Assembly: GCA_016212925.1 (NCBI GenBank)
Contig: JACRDF010000024.1
Coordinates: 1 to 64,000, forward strand
Source of the DNA: Desulfomonile tiedjei
GTDB taxonomy: Bacteria > Desulfobacterota > Desulfomonilia > Desulfomonilales > Desulfomonilaceae
Length of the DNA stretch: 64,000 nucleotides
Reading direction: 5' to 3'
The number at the start of each line of letters is the position of its first letter. The first letter of the stretch is position 1. The translations under genes and the position numbers were made by a program. Below the pieces are notes generated by a model. It was not told the DNA's origin. It ran no database searches and saw only the letters and a list, made by a program, of their open reading frames with translations. Of this stretch, positions 1-7,806 are shown one piece after another.

Positions 1-1
1 C

Positions 2-133
2 TTTGAAAGCGAAGAAGAGTTCAAAAAGGAACTCGAACAGTACATCTACTACTACAACAACCTAAGACCGCATCAAGCCCTAGGGGGGAAAACTCCCCTA
101 GAATTCCTCGAGTCTTGTCCACGAATTACTTGA
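2..133 (+). mobile_element. C-terminal end of an IS-type transposase (cut by window start)
   Basis: An open frame runs in from the window edge and stops at TGA 131-133, giving 43 residues. It contains the YYYNNLRPHQALGGKTPLEF signature, typical of the end of the DDE integrase-core transposases of IS3/IS481-type elements. The N-terminal part and most of the catalytic triad lie upstream, so it is not possible to say whether the element is intact. No clear terminal inverted repeat could be delimited downstream; a dispersed palindrome begins nine bases after the stop. The family is secure, the exact IS group is not. Confidence 0.75.
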
Positions 134-141
134 CACGTACA

Positions 142-214
142 ATTGCGAGGGCGTCAAGCCCGAAGCAATCTCAGCGACGAGAGATTGCTTCGTCGCTTCG
201 CTTCTCGCAATGAC
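142..214. repeat. Dispersed imperfect palindrome, family A (ATTGCGAG...CTCGCAAT)
   Basis: Two arms pair: ATTGCGAG...CGAAGCAATCTC on the left and GAGATTGCTTCG...CTCGCAATGACA on the right. A very similar copy lies at 54803-54880 and an apparently interrupted copy at 3762-3903. Such elements behave like REP/MITE sequences: non-coding, intergenic and able to fold on either strand. The rest of 134-332 shows nothing except the ribosome-binding site of the next gene. Confidence 0.75.
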
Positions 215-332
215 AGCTCACATAAAATGTTTTGCGAAAATAATAACGAACTGGTCACAACTCTTGCAGGAGCCGGGGAGCTATCGGGCGCCGCTCGCAC
301 CTCCCATTAGGCATCGGCCGTAGGAGGTTCCA

Positions 333-614
333 ATGATCTACATGCACTGTCGCATTCAAGTGGCAGATTTCTCGAAGTGGAAGGCGAAAATGGAAGCCGA
401 CGCCCGGGCACAGCGTGAAGCCGGGATGTATCTGAAGTATCTATGGCGTGGGGTTGAGGATTCGAACATTGCTTTCTTTATTCTCGAGGTCCACGACATG
501 GATAAGGCACGGGCCTTTCTCAACCCGAAAGATGTGGCGAAAGCGAGCAAAACGGCCGGTGTATTAAATTTTCAGTGGCACTTTGTCGAGAGCGTCGAAA
601 TCAAGAATACCTGA
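333..614 (+). CDS. Small hypothetical protein, possible dimeric alpha-beta barrel
   Basis: A 93-residue protein with a good ribosome-binding site (GTAGGAGG, about 5 bases before ATG 333). It has no signal peptide or membrane segment. The alternation of short strands and amphipathic helices, with a HCRIQVADFSKWKAKMEADA start and a later FFILEVHDMDKARAFL stretch, resembles small ferredoxin-fold dimeric alpha-beta barrel proteins (ABM/YCII-like, often named cyclase or monooxygenase-like). No catalytic residue can be named. It stands alone between a transposon end and a convergent transpeptidase gene, and a hairpin follows its stop directly. Expression is likely; the function is unknown. Confidence 0.7.
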   Translation: MIYMHCRIQVADFSKWKAKMEADARAQREAGMYLKYLWRGVEDSNIAFFILEVHDMDKARAFLNPKDVAKASKTAGVLNFQWHFVESVEIKNT

Positions 615-615
615 T

Positions 616-646
616 GCCAATGCCTTGTCAAACAAGTGGCATTGGC
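616..646 (+). terminator. Hairpin just after the small gene, terminator-like
   Basis: GCCAATGCC (616-624) pairs perfectly with GGCATTGGC (638-646) around a 13-base loop, starting two bases after the stop at 614. There is no run of T after it, so it is at best a weak intrinsic terminator or an mRNA 3-prime end structure. Confidence 0.4.
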
Positions 647-739
647 TAAAGCCAGGCCTGGCCTCGTCAATTGTCATCGGGTGAGGGAACCCAAATTTCC
701 TGCAGTGGGCGCCAACGATTCGCCCGCTGTCCCCTCCAA

Positions 740-1777
740 TTAATACAGGACGATCTTCACCGGGCGAGCCAGAGTGATGAATTTCCCGTTTGGGGTCTCG
801 CCTCTGGTTGTGGTTCCCACGTACATCTTTAGCGTATCCGCAAGCCTCTGCACCGAGCTGTTCAGCAGTCTGATACACCCGTGAGACTGGGCAGATCCTA
901 TGCTCCACGGCGAATCTGTCCCGTGGACACGGTAGCCTCCCGAATCCACCATTTGCATCGGAGGCGCCACCCAATCCAGGTCTTCAACTACATCCCCGTT
1001 TTTGTCGTCAAAGTTCTTGCCGGCCCTTTTCATGAACAGCGGCATCATGTGGCCTCCGTACACGGACCGGCTAGGCATTTGACCCCACGCCCAGTCTCGG
1101 TCGGGGGGTGGAATCCATATCGGGTGATCGTCGAAGATTCGCAGTAGGTAATAGGTCCCGCGGGGCGTGGGATATTCGGAAGACCCCAGGCCGGCCCTGC
1201 ATGTAAAAAGCAGGCTCTTGTCCTCACCGTTTCTCATACCGTAGAGGCTGACGGTGTAGCGGCCCCGGTCAACCTCGATCACAAACTTTGAGAACAGGTG
1301 TACCGGATCACCTACGAGACGACCCGGCAATGAAAAGCCTTCCCAGAAGTCCAGCAGTGTCGCCCCTCCCTTATTGGCGGCCGGCACGCTTGGATTAAGG
1401 GACGCGAGTTTGGTCAACCCTTCGTTGAGAGGTCGCAACGACCTGATTCCCGGGACCAATTGTCTCCAGGGAAAGTCTTTGAATGTGGGTTCTGAGAGGT
1501 CCCGGAGATTGCGTCCGGCTTTGAGCGGGATCTTTATCGCCGACTCGGAATGCGAGTTCAGACCTTCGGAACTCCCAACTGGACCCGAAAGAAGCGCCTC
1601 TATCTTGTCCCAGAGCCTGGTCTCCGAGTCTTCGAGGTCCGTTGGCGCGACGTGGCTCAGACGAAGGTCTCTGGCGGACGAAGCTTTACCTTGAGCCCAG
1701 GTCCATTCGGCCATCGGAACGAGCCACAAAAAACCCAGCACAAGCAACCATATCCCAGTGAAAGCGAAAGAAGACAT
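740..1777 (-). CDS. L,D-transpeptidase (YkuD/ErfK family), exported
   Basis: A 345-residue protein predicted to make 3-3 cross-links in peptidoglycan or to attach proteins to it, acting in the periplasm. An N-terminal hydrophobic segment (about residues 8-24) looks like a signal peptide or anchor, followed by a linker of about 140 residues. The YkuD catalytic domain spans about 165-345. The signature is complete: His285 in YRVHGT, then SHGCIRL with His299, catalytic Cys301 and Arg303. The start at 1777 has a GAGGG just upstream, closely spaced. The gene converges on the small gene at 333-614 and stands alone. The exact substrate is not readable from the sequence. Confidence 0.9.
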   Translation of the reverse strand: MSSFAFTGIWLLVLGFLWLVPMAEWTWAQGKASSARDLRLSHVAPTDLEDSETRLWDKIEALLSGPVGSSEGLNSHSESAIKIPLKAGRNLRDLSEPTFKDFPWRQLVPGIRSLRPLNEGLTKLASLNPSVPAANKGGATLLDFWEGFSLPGRLVGDPVHLFSKFVIEVDRGRYTVSLYGMRNGEDKSLLFTCRAGLGSSEYPTPRGTYYLLRIFDDHPIWIPPPDRDWAWGQMPSRSVYGGHMMPLFMKRAGKNFDDKNGDVVEDLDWVAPPMQMVDSGGYRVHGTDSPWSIGSAQSHGCIRLLNSSVQRLADTLKMYVGTTTRGETPNGKFITLARPVKIVLY

Positions 1778-1849
1778 AACCCTCTAACCAGCAATAAAAC
1801 GGAATAAGCCCCGCTTTTATCAACGGGGTCCTTTAATGCATTGCTTAAT

Positions 1850-1877
1850 AAAATAATATAACGGCGGCTAGAGTCAA
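1850..1877 (-). promoter_or_regulatory. Possible sigma-70 promoter for the L,D-transpeptidase gene
   Basis: On the minus strand TTGACT (1877-1872) is followed after 16 bases by TATTTT (1855-1850) in an AT-rich stretch, about 70 bases before the start at 1777. The -35 is good and the -10 is weak. Confidence 0.35.
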
Positions 1878-2123
1878 GGATAAATCACTGGAAGGCATGA
1901 TCAGCCACTTTCATGCAGCTACCTCATGAAGATGGAGAGAAATCTCTCGCCGCAGAGATCGCGGACCATATTCCCTCGTCATTCCTGCGAACGCAGGAAT
2001 CCAGGATCGTTTTCCCGGACTTCCTGGGAACATTCGATAGTGCCTGTTCTCCGGGTTCTGTACGATTAGGGGTCCTGTGCAGCCGCCTCAAGTGGCTGAT
2101 CGGTTACGACGTGACCTAAAACA
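1878..2123. other. Intergenic region with one short palindrome
   Basis: Part of a 346-base gap between two minus-strand genes. It holds a perfect hairpin at 1981-2000 (ATTCCTGCG, loop AA, CGCAGGAAT) inside the sequence CGTCATTCCTGCGAACGCAG, a motif often seen as a dispersed intergenic element in many proteobacteria. No coding signal is seen. Confidence 0.5.
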
Positions 2124-3614
2124 TCATATTGTCTCAAGTGAAGCTTTCATGGCCCGGTCGCGGGCCCATGCCTCGATCTTCTGGATACGCTCCCGCATGG
2201 TCCTCGAAAGAGGCACTATGTTTCTCAAGGCATTGGCAAGAATGTGCTCGGAGAGTTCCGCCTTCCGGGACGTGCTCTCGAATATCGCCGATATGACGCC
2301 CTGCTCGATTTCCGCACCGTTAAGCCCTTCGGTCGAGGCCGCGAGGTAATCCATATCGAACTTGGCGGGGTCCACATTCCTTTTCCGCATATGAATCGTC
2401 AGAATCTGCTTTCTTTCTTCCTTGGACGGCAGCCCCATGTAAAACAGCTCGTCGAAACGACCCTTGCGGAGTATCTCCGGCGGCAGAACTTCCACTTCAT
2501 TTGCCGTAGCCCCCACGAAAACAGGCGCTGTCTTCTCCTGCATCCAGGTGAGAAACAGCGCGAGCACTCTGGCTTCCTTGCCCCCTCCTTGCTTTTGCTG
2601 TTGGTTCGCGATTCCGGCTTCGATCTCGTCTATCCACAGGACGCAAGGAGCAACTGCCTCCGCGGTCTTGATCGCGTTTCTCATGGCTTCTTCGGGTGGA
2701 CCCGCGAGCCCGTCGTAGAGCCGCCCCATGTCGAGCCTCAGGAGGGGCAGTTTCCAGTAGGCCGCGATGGCCTTTATGCAAAGGCTCTTGCCGCAACCGC
2801 TGACGCCCATGACCAAAATGCCTTTCGGCGTCAAACCCTTCTTGGTCGCTTCGGAGGAGAACGCGGTGTTTCGTTCCTTCAGCCATTTCTTGAGGTTGAC
2901 AAGGCCGCCGATCTCCCAGGAGCCAGCCTGAGCGTTCACGAACTCCAGGATACCGCTTTTCCTGACCAAAGCCGCTTTTGCCAGCAGGACCAGGTCCACT
3001 GTCTTCCCGGAGATTGAAGCCTGGTTTGCCAGCGCAGTGTGGAAAACATCCGCCGCCTCATCCCAGGTGAACCCCGAAGCGGCCCGCGCGATTTTGTCAC
3101 GCAGGTCCGGCGTGAGCGACTTTCTGAGCGAAGCTGCGTGCGGGTGGCCTTCAAGGCATGCGTCGAAGAGCTTTGACAACTCCTCGAAACGCGGCAACGG
3201 CACGTCTTCCACCTTGAAAAAAGGAAACAGCTCTTCGGGCAGATTCAACTGGGGACTAACAAAGAAGACCTTGTTCCGGCCCGATCTCAACCGCCGGGCG
3301 GCTTCTTTCAATTGTCGAATCAATTGCGGGCTGTGATCTACGAGGAGGTGGAGGTCTTTGAAGATGAGAACAGCCGGTTCCTCGAGTCCCACGAACCTTG
3401 CCAGACCTTGGACAGGGTCAGTCGATTGCTCAACCACATCATGGCCTCTAGCCAGGCCGTCAAGACAAGACCAGGAATACACGGCCGTCGGCTCTGGCAT
3501 GGCTTTTTCTACTGCGTCGCCGACAAGCTTTTCCACCCGATCCTCTTCCGAGGAAATCAGGTAGATCAATGAACCCTTACCGGTAACGAGGTCTTGAATT
3601 TTTTTCAGAAGCAT
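2124..3614 (-). CDS. AAA+ ATPase of the Ycf46 type
   Basis: A 496-residue cytoplasmic ATPase. The N-terminal half (about 1-235) is the poorly understood Ycf46-type domain, which includes a degenerate ATPase-like region (hydrophobic AVLIFKDLHLL at about 81-91). The C-terminal half is a classical AAA module: Walker A GVSGCGKS at 270-277, Walker B VLWIDEIE at 325-332, and the FRKGRFDE-like arginine stretch (ILRKGRFDELFYMGLP) of the second region of homology. Ycf46 relatives in cyanobacteria and plastids have been linked to carbon and light acclimation, but in anaerobes the role is unknown. Single gene with its own upstream gap. The family call is firm, the biological role is open. Confidence 0.85.
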   Translation of the reverse strand: MLLKKIQDLVTGKGSLIYLISSEEDRVEKLVGDAVEKAMPEPTAVYSWSCLDGLARGHDVVEQSTDPVQGLARFVGLEEPAVLIFKDLHLLVDHSPQLIRQLKEAARRLRSGRNKVFFVSPQLNLPEELFPFFKVEDVPLPRFEELSKLFDACLEGHPHAASLRKSLTPDLRDKIARAASGFTWDEAADVFHTALANQASISGKTVDLVLLAKAALVRKSGILEFVNAQAGSWEIGGLVNLKKWLKERNTAFSSEATKKGLTPKGILVMGVSGCGKSLCIKAIAAYWKLPLLRLDMGRLYDGLAGPPEEAMRNAIKTAEAVAPCVLWIDEIEAGIANQQQKQGGGKEARVLALFLTWMQEKTAPVFVGATANEVEVLPPEILRKGRFDELFYMGLPSKEERKQILTIHMRKRNVDPAKFDMDYLAASTEGLNGAEIEQGVISAIFESTSRKAELSEHILANALRNIVPLSRTMRERIQKIEAWARDRAMKASLETI

Positions 3615-4127
3615 GATTCCAGTCCCTATATGTCAAGAATGCCATATTCCGCCCGCATTTCCAAGGTACTACGGGGCCTTTGCACAAAAAAAGAGACGGA
3701 ATGGATGCCTCGGCGCTTCCCCATACCTCGACATAAGCATTGAGTCAGTGTGACGAAAGACTGTCAATTGCGAGCGCAGCGAAGCAATCTTAATTTCGGT
3801 GGGACGGGCATCTTTCCCGTCATTTCAATAGACAGGCGGGACGCCTGTCCCACCAATGGATATTGCTGTCCGCGAAACACGGGATTTCACTCCTCACAAT
3901 CAAAGAGGACCGACAGTTGCCGCGCTCAGCCAAAAATGACTGAAGAATTAGCGTAGGAGCCTGTTATTTTTCTTGACATAATTGGTTCGACTCGTCTAGG
4001 CTCGAAGCGGGGGATTTCTAACTACACTTCTTAATCACTTCTATCTTTGCCATTGGGGTGCGGTCCGTAATTCGGGTTCAACGAGTCTTTCCCGCTTGGA
4101 CGCGGCTGCCTTGTGCTGGAGGCTCAA
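3615..4127. other. Gap with nested palindromic repeats upstream of the outer-membrane gene
   Basis: No gene is supported here. At 3762-3790 the left half of repeat family A is present (TGTCAATTGCGAGC...GAAGCAATCT). A second, unrelated palindrome lies at 3798-3854 (GGTGGGACGGGC...GCCTGTCCCACC), and a degenerate right half of family A (TTTCACTCCTCACAATCA) follows near 3889-3906. A TTGACA at 3973-3978 is a possible -35, but no convincing -10 follows at normal spacing. Confidence 0.55.
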
Positions 4128-6038
4128 ATGCTTTCCCGGTGCGCATCGGTTTTGGTCTTAGCTTTCTGCTTATTCGTCTTCGGGAGGGGGACAACTCTCG
4201 CTCAAAGCCTTGATTTGTCCGGCGCGGAAAACCAATGGTTTTACGGGTACTACGGTCAGCTGGGCAGTCGAGGTTTCTTCGGCGATTACAATGTGGATGC
4301 GAGTTCCACAGGTGGCAATTTCGCATCTCTCAACGCTTGGGTAGGCAATCGGCCATTCCCGGACATAGGATTTCTTGTCAGCGGAACCAATGCCAGTCTT
4401 TCTTCGCTTTCCCTTGCCATCACGCCAAGGTACGGAAATGAGTGGGTGATTCTTAAGGCGCGGTACAACATCAACGCTTACAATACTGGCACTGCCCCCG
4501 GCGCCCTGGTGCCTATTTCTCCGGGTCAACTCACCTTGTGGTCGGTCCAGGTCAACAGCCCTGTGGCAAGCATCCGATTCGGAAAGCAGATCTTTCAGAA
4601 GGGCTTCAACCTTCAGTTTTCAAACAATCGGACGACAGAATACCTCATGCTGGAACAGAGGTTCTGTGTTCCGGACATTCTGGGTTGTCTCGTCGGGGCT
4701 GGGTTCCTGCCAAAAGGGGTGATGTCATGGTTCAATCCACACCTCTGGCCTAGATACAAGAAAGGGGTCACGGCTAACCCTGAAGATGAACTCTTTGGCG
4801 ACCCCCAAACCGGAAAAAGCATTTTCGCTCAGAGGGACGAAGCGCAGAAGAAAGACCCCTTCTTCGCAGAGGGTGTGCTCGCGGAAACACCGGAGGAAAC
4901 CGAAAGAAAGAAACACTGGCCCACCGATGATGACGCGTACGCCTGGTCATACATAGGGCCGGGATGCATGCGAATCGGACTAGGCACCTTTGCTTGGGAG
5001 CAACCTGACCCTCTTAACCTGGTTCTGTGGAACAATTCCGATACCGGGGCTTTGCGCGCGCAAAACTACATTGGGCTGATCGCCTACTCTTCTAAAGATT
5101 TGGAGTTCGGCGTCGGGTGTCTGCGCTCCAACTATCATCAGGGTCCTGAATTGGCCCCCGGCCTTGTGGCTCGTGTTTCAACGCCGACCTTCGAGCGTTA
5201 CATCACGGAAGGGTGGGCCTACCTGAAGTATAACAACGGGCGGTTTTTCTTTAATACAGAGCTGGACTGGTTCAATCGAGTTTACAGATTTCAACGATCG
5301 CTTGATGGTACCTTTTTTGGCCAACCGGAGAACACCGACGGCAGTGGAAGCGTCTTCCGGTCACAGTATTGGGAAAGCTGGCGCTACATGTTGGAAGCCG
5401 GGGTTGGCTACGGCCCACTTGTGGCAAGGGTCTTCTATTGTTTCATGCCCGGACCTGACAGGAGGCACGGGGTGCTCATCGACAGGCAGCCTTTTATTCA
5501 GGAAAACCCGCAGCAGGCGTTCGGGCTTTTCGACCCGTACTCGATTCTCCTTGCATACAGGTTCGGATCCGGCGTGAATGCCCCCGGCCATATCTCCGAT
5601 GCCTCGATTTACGCTGTCAAGTTGGACTACGCTCTGGCCGCCAATTTGATTGTGGAGGGATCTTTCTTGCAGGCCTTCAGAAACTCGAACGGGTATGCGG
5701 TGGGCTTCGTTCGACCTAATCTCACGGCCGCGGGTTTCGGAAGTGTGGTCTACGCAGAGCCGCCCGGGTCAACCTTCACCAATCCTGCTCCCTCTGTACC
5801 GAACAGGGACCTCGGGTGGGAAGCGATGGCGGGAGTCGTTTGGCAGCTCCTGGACGGATGGGCGGTGGCAGGCCGAGTCTCCTACTGGAAGCCAGGGAAA
5901 TGGTTTAACTACGCTTGTATCGACAAGGGCGTCCCCAATTGGGACATTCCTTCTGCAGCCAATAACTGGGGAATAAACCCTGACAGGACCATTGATCCTG
6001 TCCTGGCGTTCGAGATACAACTGGGGGCCTCGTATTGA
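4128..6038 (+). CDS. Outer-membrane beta-barrel (porin-like) protein
   Basis: A 636-residue exported protein. The start is set by GGAGG at 4118-4122, five bases before ATG 4128; an in-frame GTG at 4113 lacks such a site. Residues 1-26 form a clear Sec signal peptide (MLSRC, hydrophobic core, ...TTLAQ, then SLDLSGAENQ). The rest is rich in aromatic residues and short alternating strands with Gly/Asn turns, and it ends in an aromatic residue (FEIQLGASY), the usual C-terminal signal for barrel assembly. A charged insert at about 205-265 (KKGVTANPEDELFGDPQTGK...) is probably a loop or plug. Substrate unknown. The next gene also encodes an exported protein, but the gap of about 120 bases does not prove an operon. 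Confidence 0.75.
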   Translation: MLSRCASVLVLAFCLFVFGRGTTLAQSLDLSGAENQWFYGYYGQLGSRGFFGDYNVDASSTGGNFASLNAWVGNRPFPDIGFLVSGTNASLSSLSLAITPRYGNEWVILKARYNINAYNTGTAPGALVPISPGQLTLWSVQVNSPVASIRFGKQIFQKGFNLQFSNNRTTEYLMLEQRFCVPDILGCLVGAGFLPKGVMSWFNPHLWPRYKKGVTANPEDELFGDPQTGKSIFAQRDEAQKKDPFFAEGVLAETPEETERKKHWPTDDDAYAWSYIGPGCMRIGLGTFAWEQPDPLNLVLWNNSDTGALRAQNYIGLIAYSSKDLEFGVGCLRSNYHQGPELAPGLVARVSTPTFERYITEGWAYLKYNNGRFFFNTELDWFNRVYRFQRSLDGTFFGQPENTDGSGSVFRSQYWESWRYMLEAGVGYGPLVARVFYCFMPGPDRRHGVLIDRQPFIQENPQQAFGLFDPYSILLAYRFGSGVNAPGHISDASIYAVKLDYALAANLIVEGSFLQAFRNSNGYAVGFVRPNLTAAGFGSVVYAEPPGSTFTNPAPSVPNRDLGWEAMAGVVWQLLDGWAVAGRVSYWKPGKWFNYACIDKGVPNWDIPSAANNWGINPDRTIDPVLAFEIQLGASY

Positions 6039-6158
6039 CCTTCGCGAGCGCCAAATGGATCGGCCACCCACGCTCCGTCTTGACGGCAGCTTGGGGTCGT
6101 TCCTGACCAAACAAAGCCGGTCTAGCTGGATAGGCGGCAAATGCGCACAGAGGTAACA

Positions 6159-6539
6159 ATGACAAGAATCTATCACCGTAACAATCGATTCCCGGACATG
6201 GGATGGAAATTGGATGTCTTCTTCCTAACCTGCATTTTCTTCGGGGTACTCTTCGCACCTTCGGAATCCGCTGCCCAAGCTGTGCCCCCACGTGTTCAGA
6301 GCCTGCAGCTGATTAAGCGGGTCACGCCCCCTCCTGAACTCCCTGTCCAAAAGGAAATAAGAGTCCTCGCGGGAGAAGCGGCTGATCTGGAACGACAGAT
6401 CGGGGCAATATTGCCTGAAAAGGACAGAGTCTTTCCACCGGCTATAGGCGGGCGCAGATATGTCCCTCCTTCAGGAGGCAATCGTAAATCTGTCGCTCCG
6501 CCCGGAGGGAGCCGCAGATTTGTGCCCCCGCCCGAATAG
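6159..6539 (+). CDS. Small exported proline-rich protein with short tandem repeats
   Basis: A protein of 126 residues if translation starts at ATG 6159, which has AGAGG at good spacing; an in-frame ATG at 6141 is less well supported. An N-terminal signal-like hydrophobic stretch (MGWKLDVFFLTCIFFGVLFA) is followed by an Ala-rich cleavage region (SESAAQA). The mature part is short, with a helix around VQKEIRVLAGEAADLERQIG. The C-terminus has three copies of a 9-10 residue unit: GGRRYVPPS, GGNRKSVAPP, GGSRRFVPPPE. It is probably periplasmic and perhaps binds the cell wall or envelope; no known family was recognised. Confidence 0.55.
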   Translation: MTRIYHRNNRFPDMGWKLDVFFLTCIFFGVLFAPSESAAQAVPPRVQSLQLIKRVTPPPELPVQKEIRVLAGEAADLERQIGAILPEKDRVFPPAIGGRRYVPPSGGNRKSVAPPGGSRRFVPPPE

Positions 6540-6770
6540 GGAATGGATGGTGACCTGTTCACGGCGCAGGTTTTTCTATCCCCCCCGCCTGTGCCCAGGG
6601 CCGTTCAGGGGCCGTCGTCCGGCGTTTCAGAACCACGCGGGACAGCGATTGGTAACCAAAAAACAGGGAGCGCTCGATGTGAATAAACGACCGGCACATT
6701 GAACTTGCTGTGGCCGTAGCCCCGTTCCCGGGATGTCGGGTACGGGTTAGTCGACACGGGGGGAAGCAAA
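6540..6770. other. Short gap, nothing recognised
   Basis: 231 bases between two small genes. It contains a GGGGGAAG ribosome-binding site for the next gene at its end. No promoter, repeat or coding signal is convincing. Confidence 0.4.
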
Positions 6771-7160
6771 ATGAGTCCTGAAGCCAACGACATAAATGCA
6801 ACGGCGGAAGACCTGAGGCCGGGCATGTGCCTGATCGGCATAGCGCGAGTTGACGAGTCGATCGATAGCGGAGAGATGCCCAAACCGATACGGGTCAAGG
6901 TTACAGAGGGAACCAAAAGAGTACTTATTGTCGTTCGAGGGCTTGCGTTGGCATTTGGAGAAACGACGGATCCCCAAACCAGGCCCCTCGGAGACCTACG
7001 GTGGCAGACAGAAATAGTCAGCCTTGCCGGAACCACACTCCAATTTAATGTCGTTGCGCAACTTATTTGCACCGAAACCACCGATAAATATTACGGCAAC
7101 ATTTCTATCGATGTGTTCTGTTTCGGGCAGCCGAATAACTCGGGAGGTACCTTACACTGA
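6771..7160 (+). CDS. Hypothetical protein, 129 residues
   Basis: An open frame starting at ATG 6771 behind GGGGGAAGCAAA. It has no signal peptide and no membrane segment. The sequence is beta-rich (RVKVTEGTKRVLIVVRGLAL, FNVVAQLICTETTDKYYGNI), suggesting a small all-beta or alpha/beta domain. No family was recognised. It is followed 53 bases later by a small membrane protein in the same direction, so the two may be co-expressed. Confidence 0.55.
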   Translation: MSPEANDINATAEDLRPGMCLIGIARVDESIDSGEMPKPIRVKVTEGTKRVLIVVRGLALAFGETTDPQTRPLGDLRWQTEIVSLAGTTLQFNVVAQLICTETTDKYYGNISIDVFCFGQPNNSGGTLH

Positions 7161-7216
7161 GGGATGGTCAGACAATTGATTCTGTAAATCGGCGATTACA
7201 GACAAAGGGGGCCGTG

Positions 7217-7528
7217 ATGGAAATAAAAGCTCTGGAAAATCTGCAAATGCGCGTCGCAGCAGTCCCGGATCTCGCCACACAGACAAAGACGGATTTGGAC
7301 CAAGCGATCCAGGACGTGAAGGACGAAATTAGGATCTATGAGAAAGACGTTTGGTTTTACCGAATTGTCGTCGGCACCCTCGGGCTGGCAATAATCCTTA
7401 TTATTGTCGCGCTGACTGCCCTGTTATGGAAGGGTGCTACAGGCTTTGACTCTCTGGTTGCCATCGGTTCCGCTGCGGTCGGTGGGTTGGTTGGTTTACT
7501 CGCCCCTTCGCCTGTTGGCAAGAGATGA
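7217..7528 (+). CDS. Small membrane protein with N-terminal helix
   Basis: 103 residues if started at ATG 7217; a GTG directly in front (7214) would add one residue. The first 45 residues are charged and helical (ALENLQMRVAAVPDLATQTKTDLDQAIQDVKDEIRIYEKDV), consistent with a coiled coil. Two hydrophobic segments follow, at about 50-75 and 82-101 (FDSLVAIGSAAVGGLVGLLA). It is probably an inner-membrane protein; the family is unknown. Confidence 0.55.
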   Translation: MEIKALENLQMRVAAVPDLATQTKTDLDQAIQDVKDEIRIYEKDVWFYRIVVGTLGLAIILIIVALTALLWKGATGFDSLVAIGSAAVGGLVGLLAPSPVGKR

Positions 7529-7722
7529 GGCGCCGAAACCGCAAAGAACGGTCTGAATTTGAATGAGCAGCCGATTCGAAGGTTAGGGCGATATCGCCTC
7601 TCCGCTGGAGGTGTAGGTATGCCTATTGGCTTCAGCCTTCCCCGAGGCTCGGCCGGACCGGGCAGTGTTCAGGCGGGTAGGTGACGGGGATGGCAAGGCG
7701 CCAATGGCGTGAAGCCGCGTAA

Positions 7723-7742
7723 GGGCACGGCATGCCGTGCCC
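7723..7742. repeat. 20-bp perfect palindrome GGGCACGGCATGCCGTGCCC (family B)
   Basis: An exact self-complementary 20-mer followed by CTAC. Two other exact copies lie at 28558-28577 and 42905-42924, all intergenic. The rest of the 7529-7806 gap shows nothing else. Confidence 0.8.
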
Positions 7743-7806
7743 CTACATAGACTAGCCGTATTCGGGCATTTCGGATGGCAATGTGTATAAATTGACTTGG
7801 GTTTCG

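Noticed and set aside
2244-3017. 257-residue open frame opposite the AAA ATPase gene
   Set aside because: Shadow of the ATPase coding strand; no motif and no ribosome-binding site.
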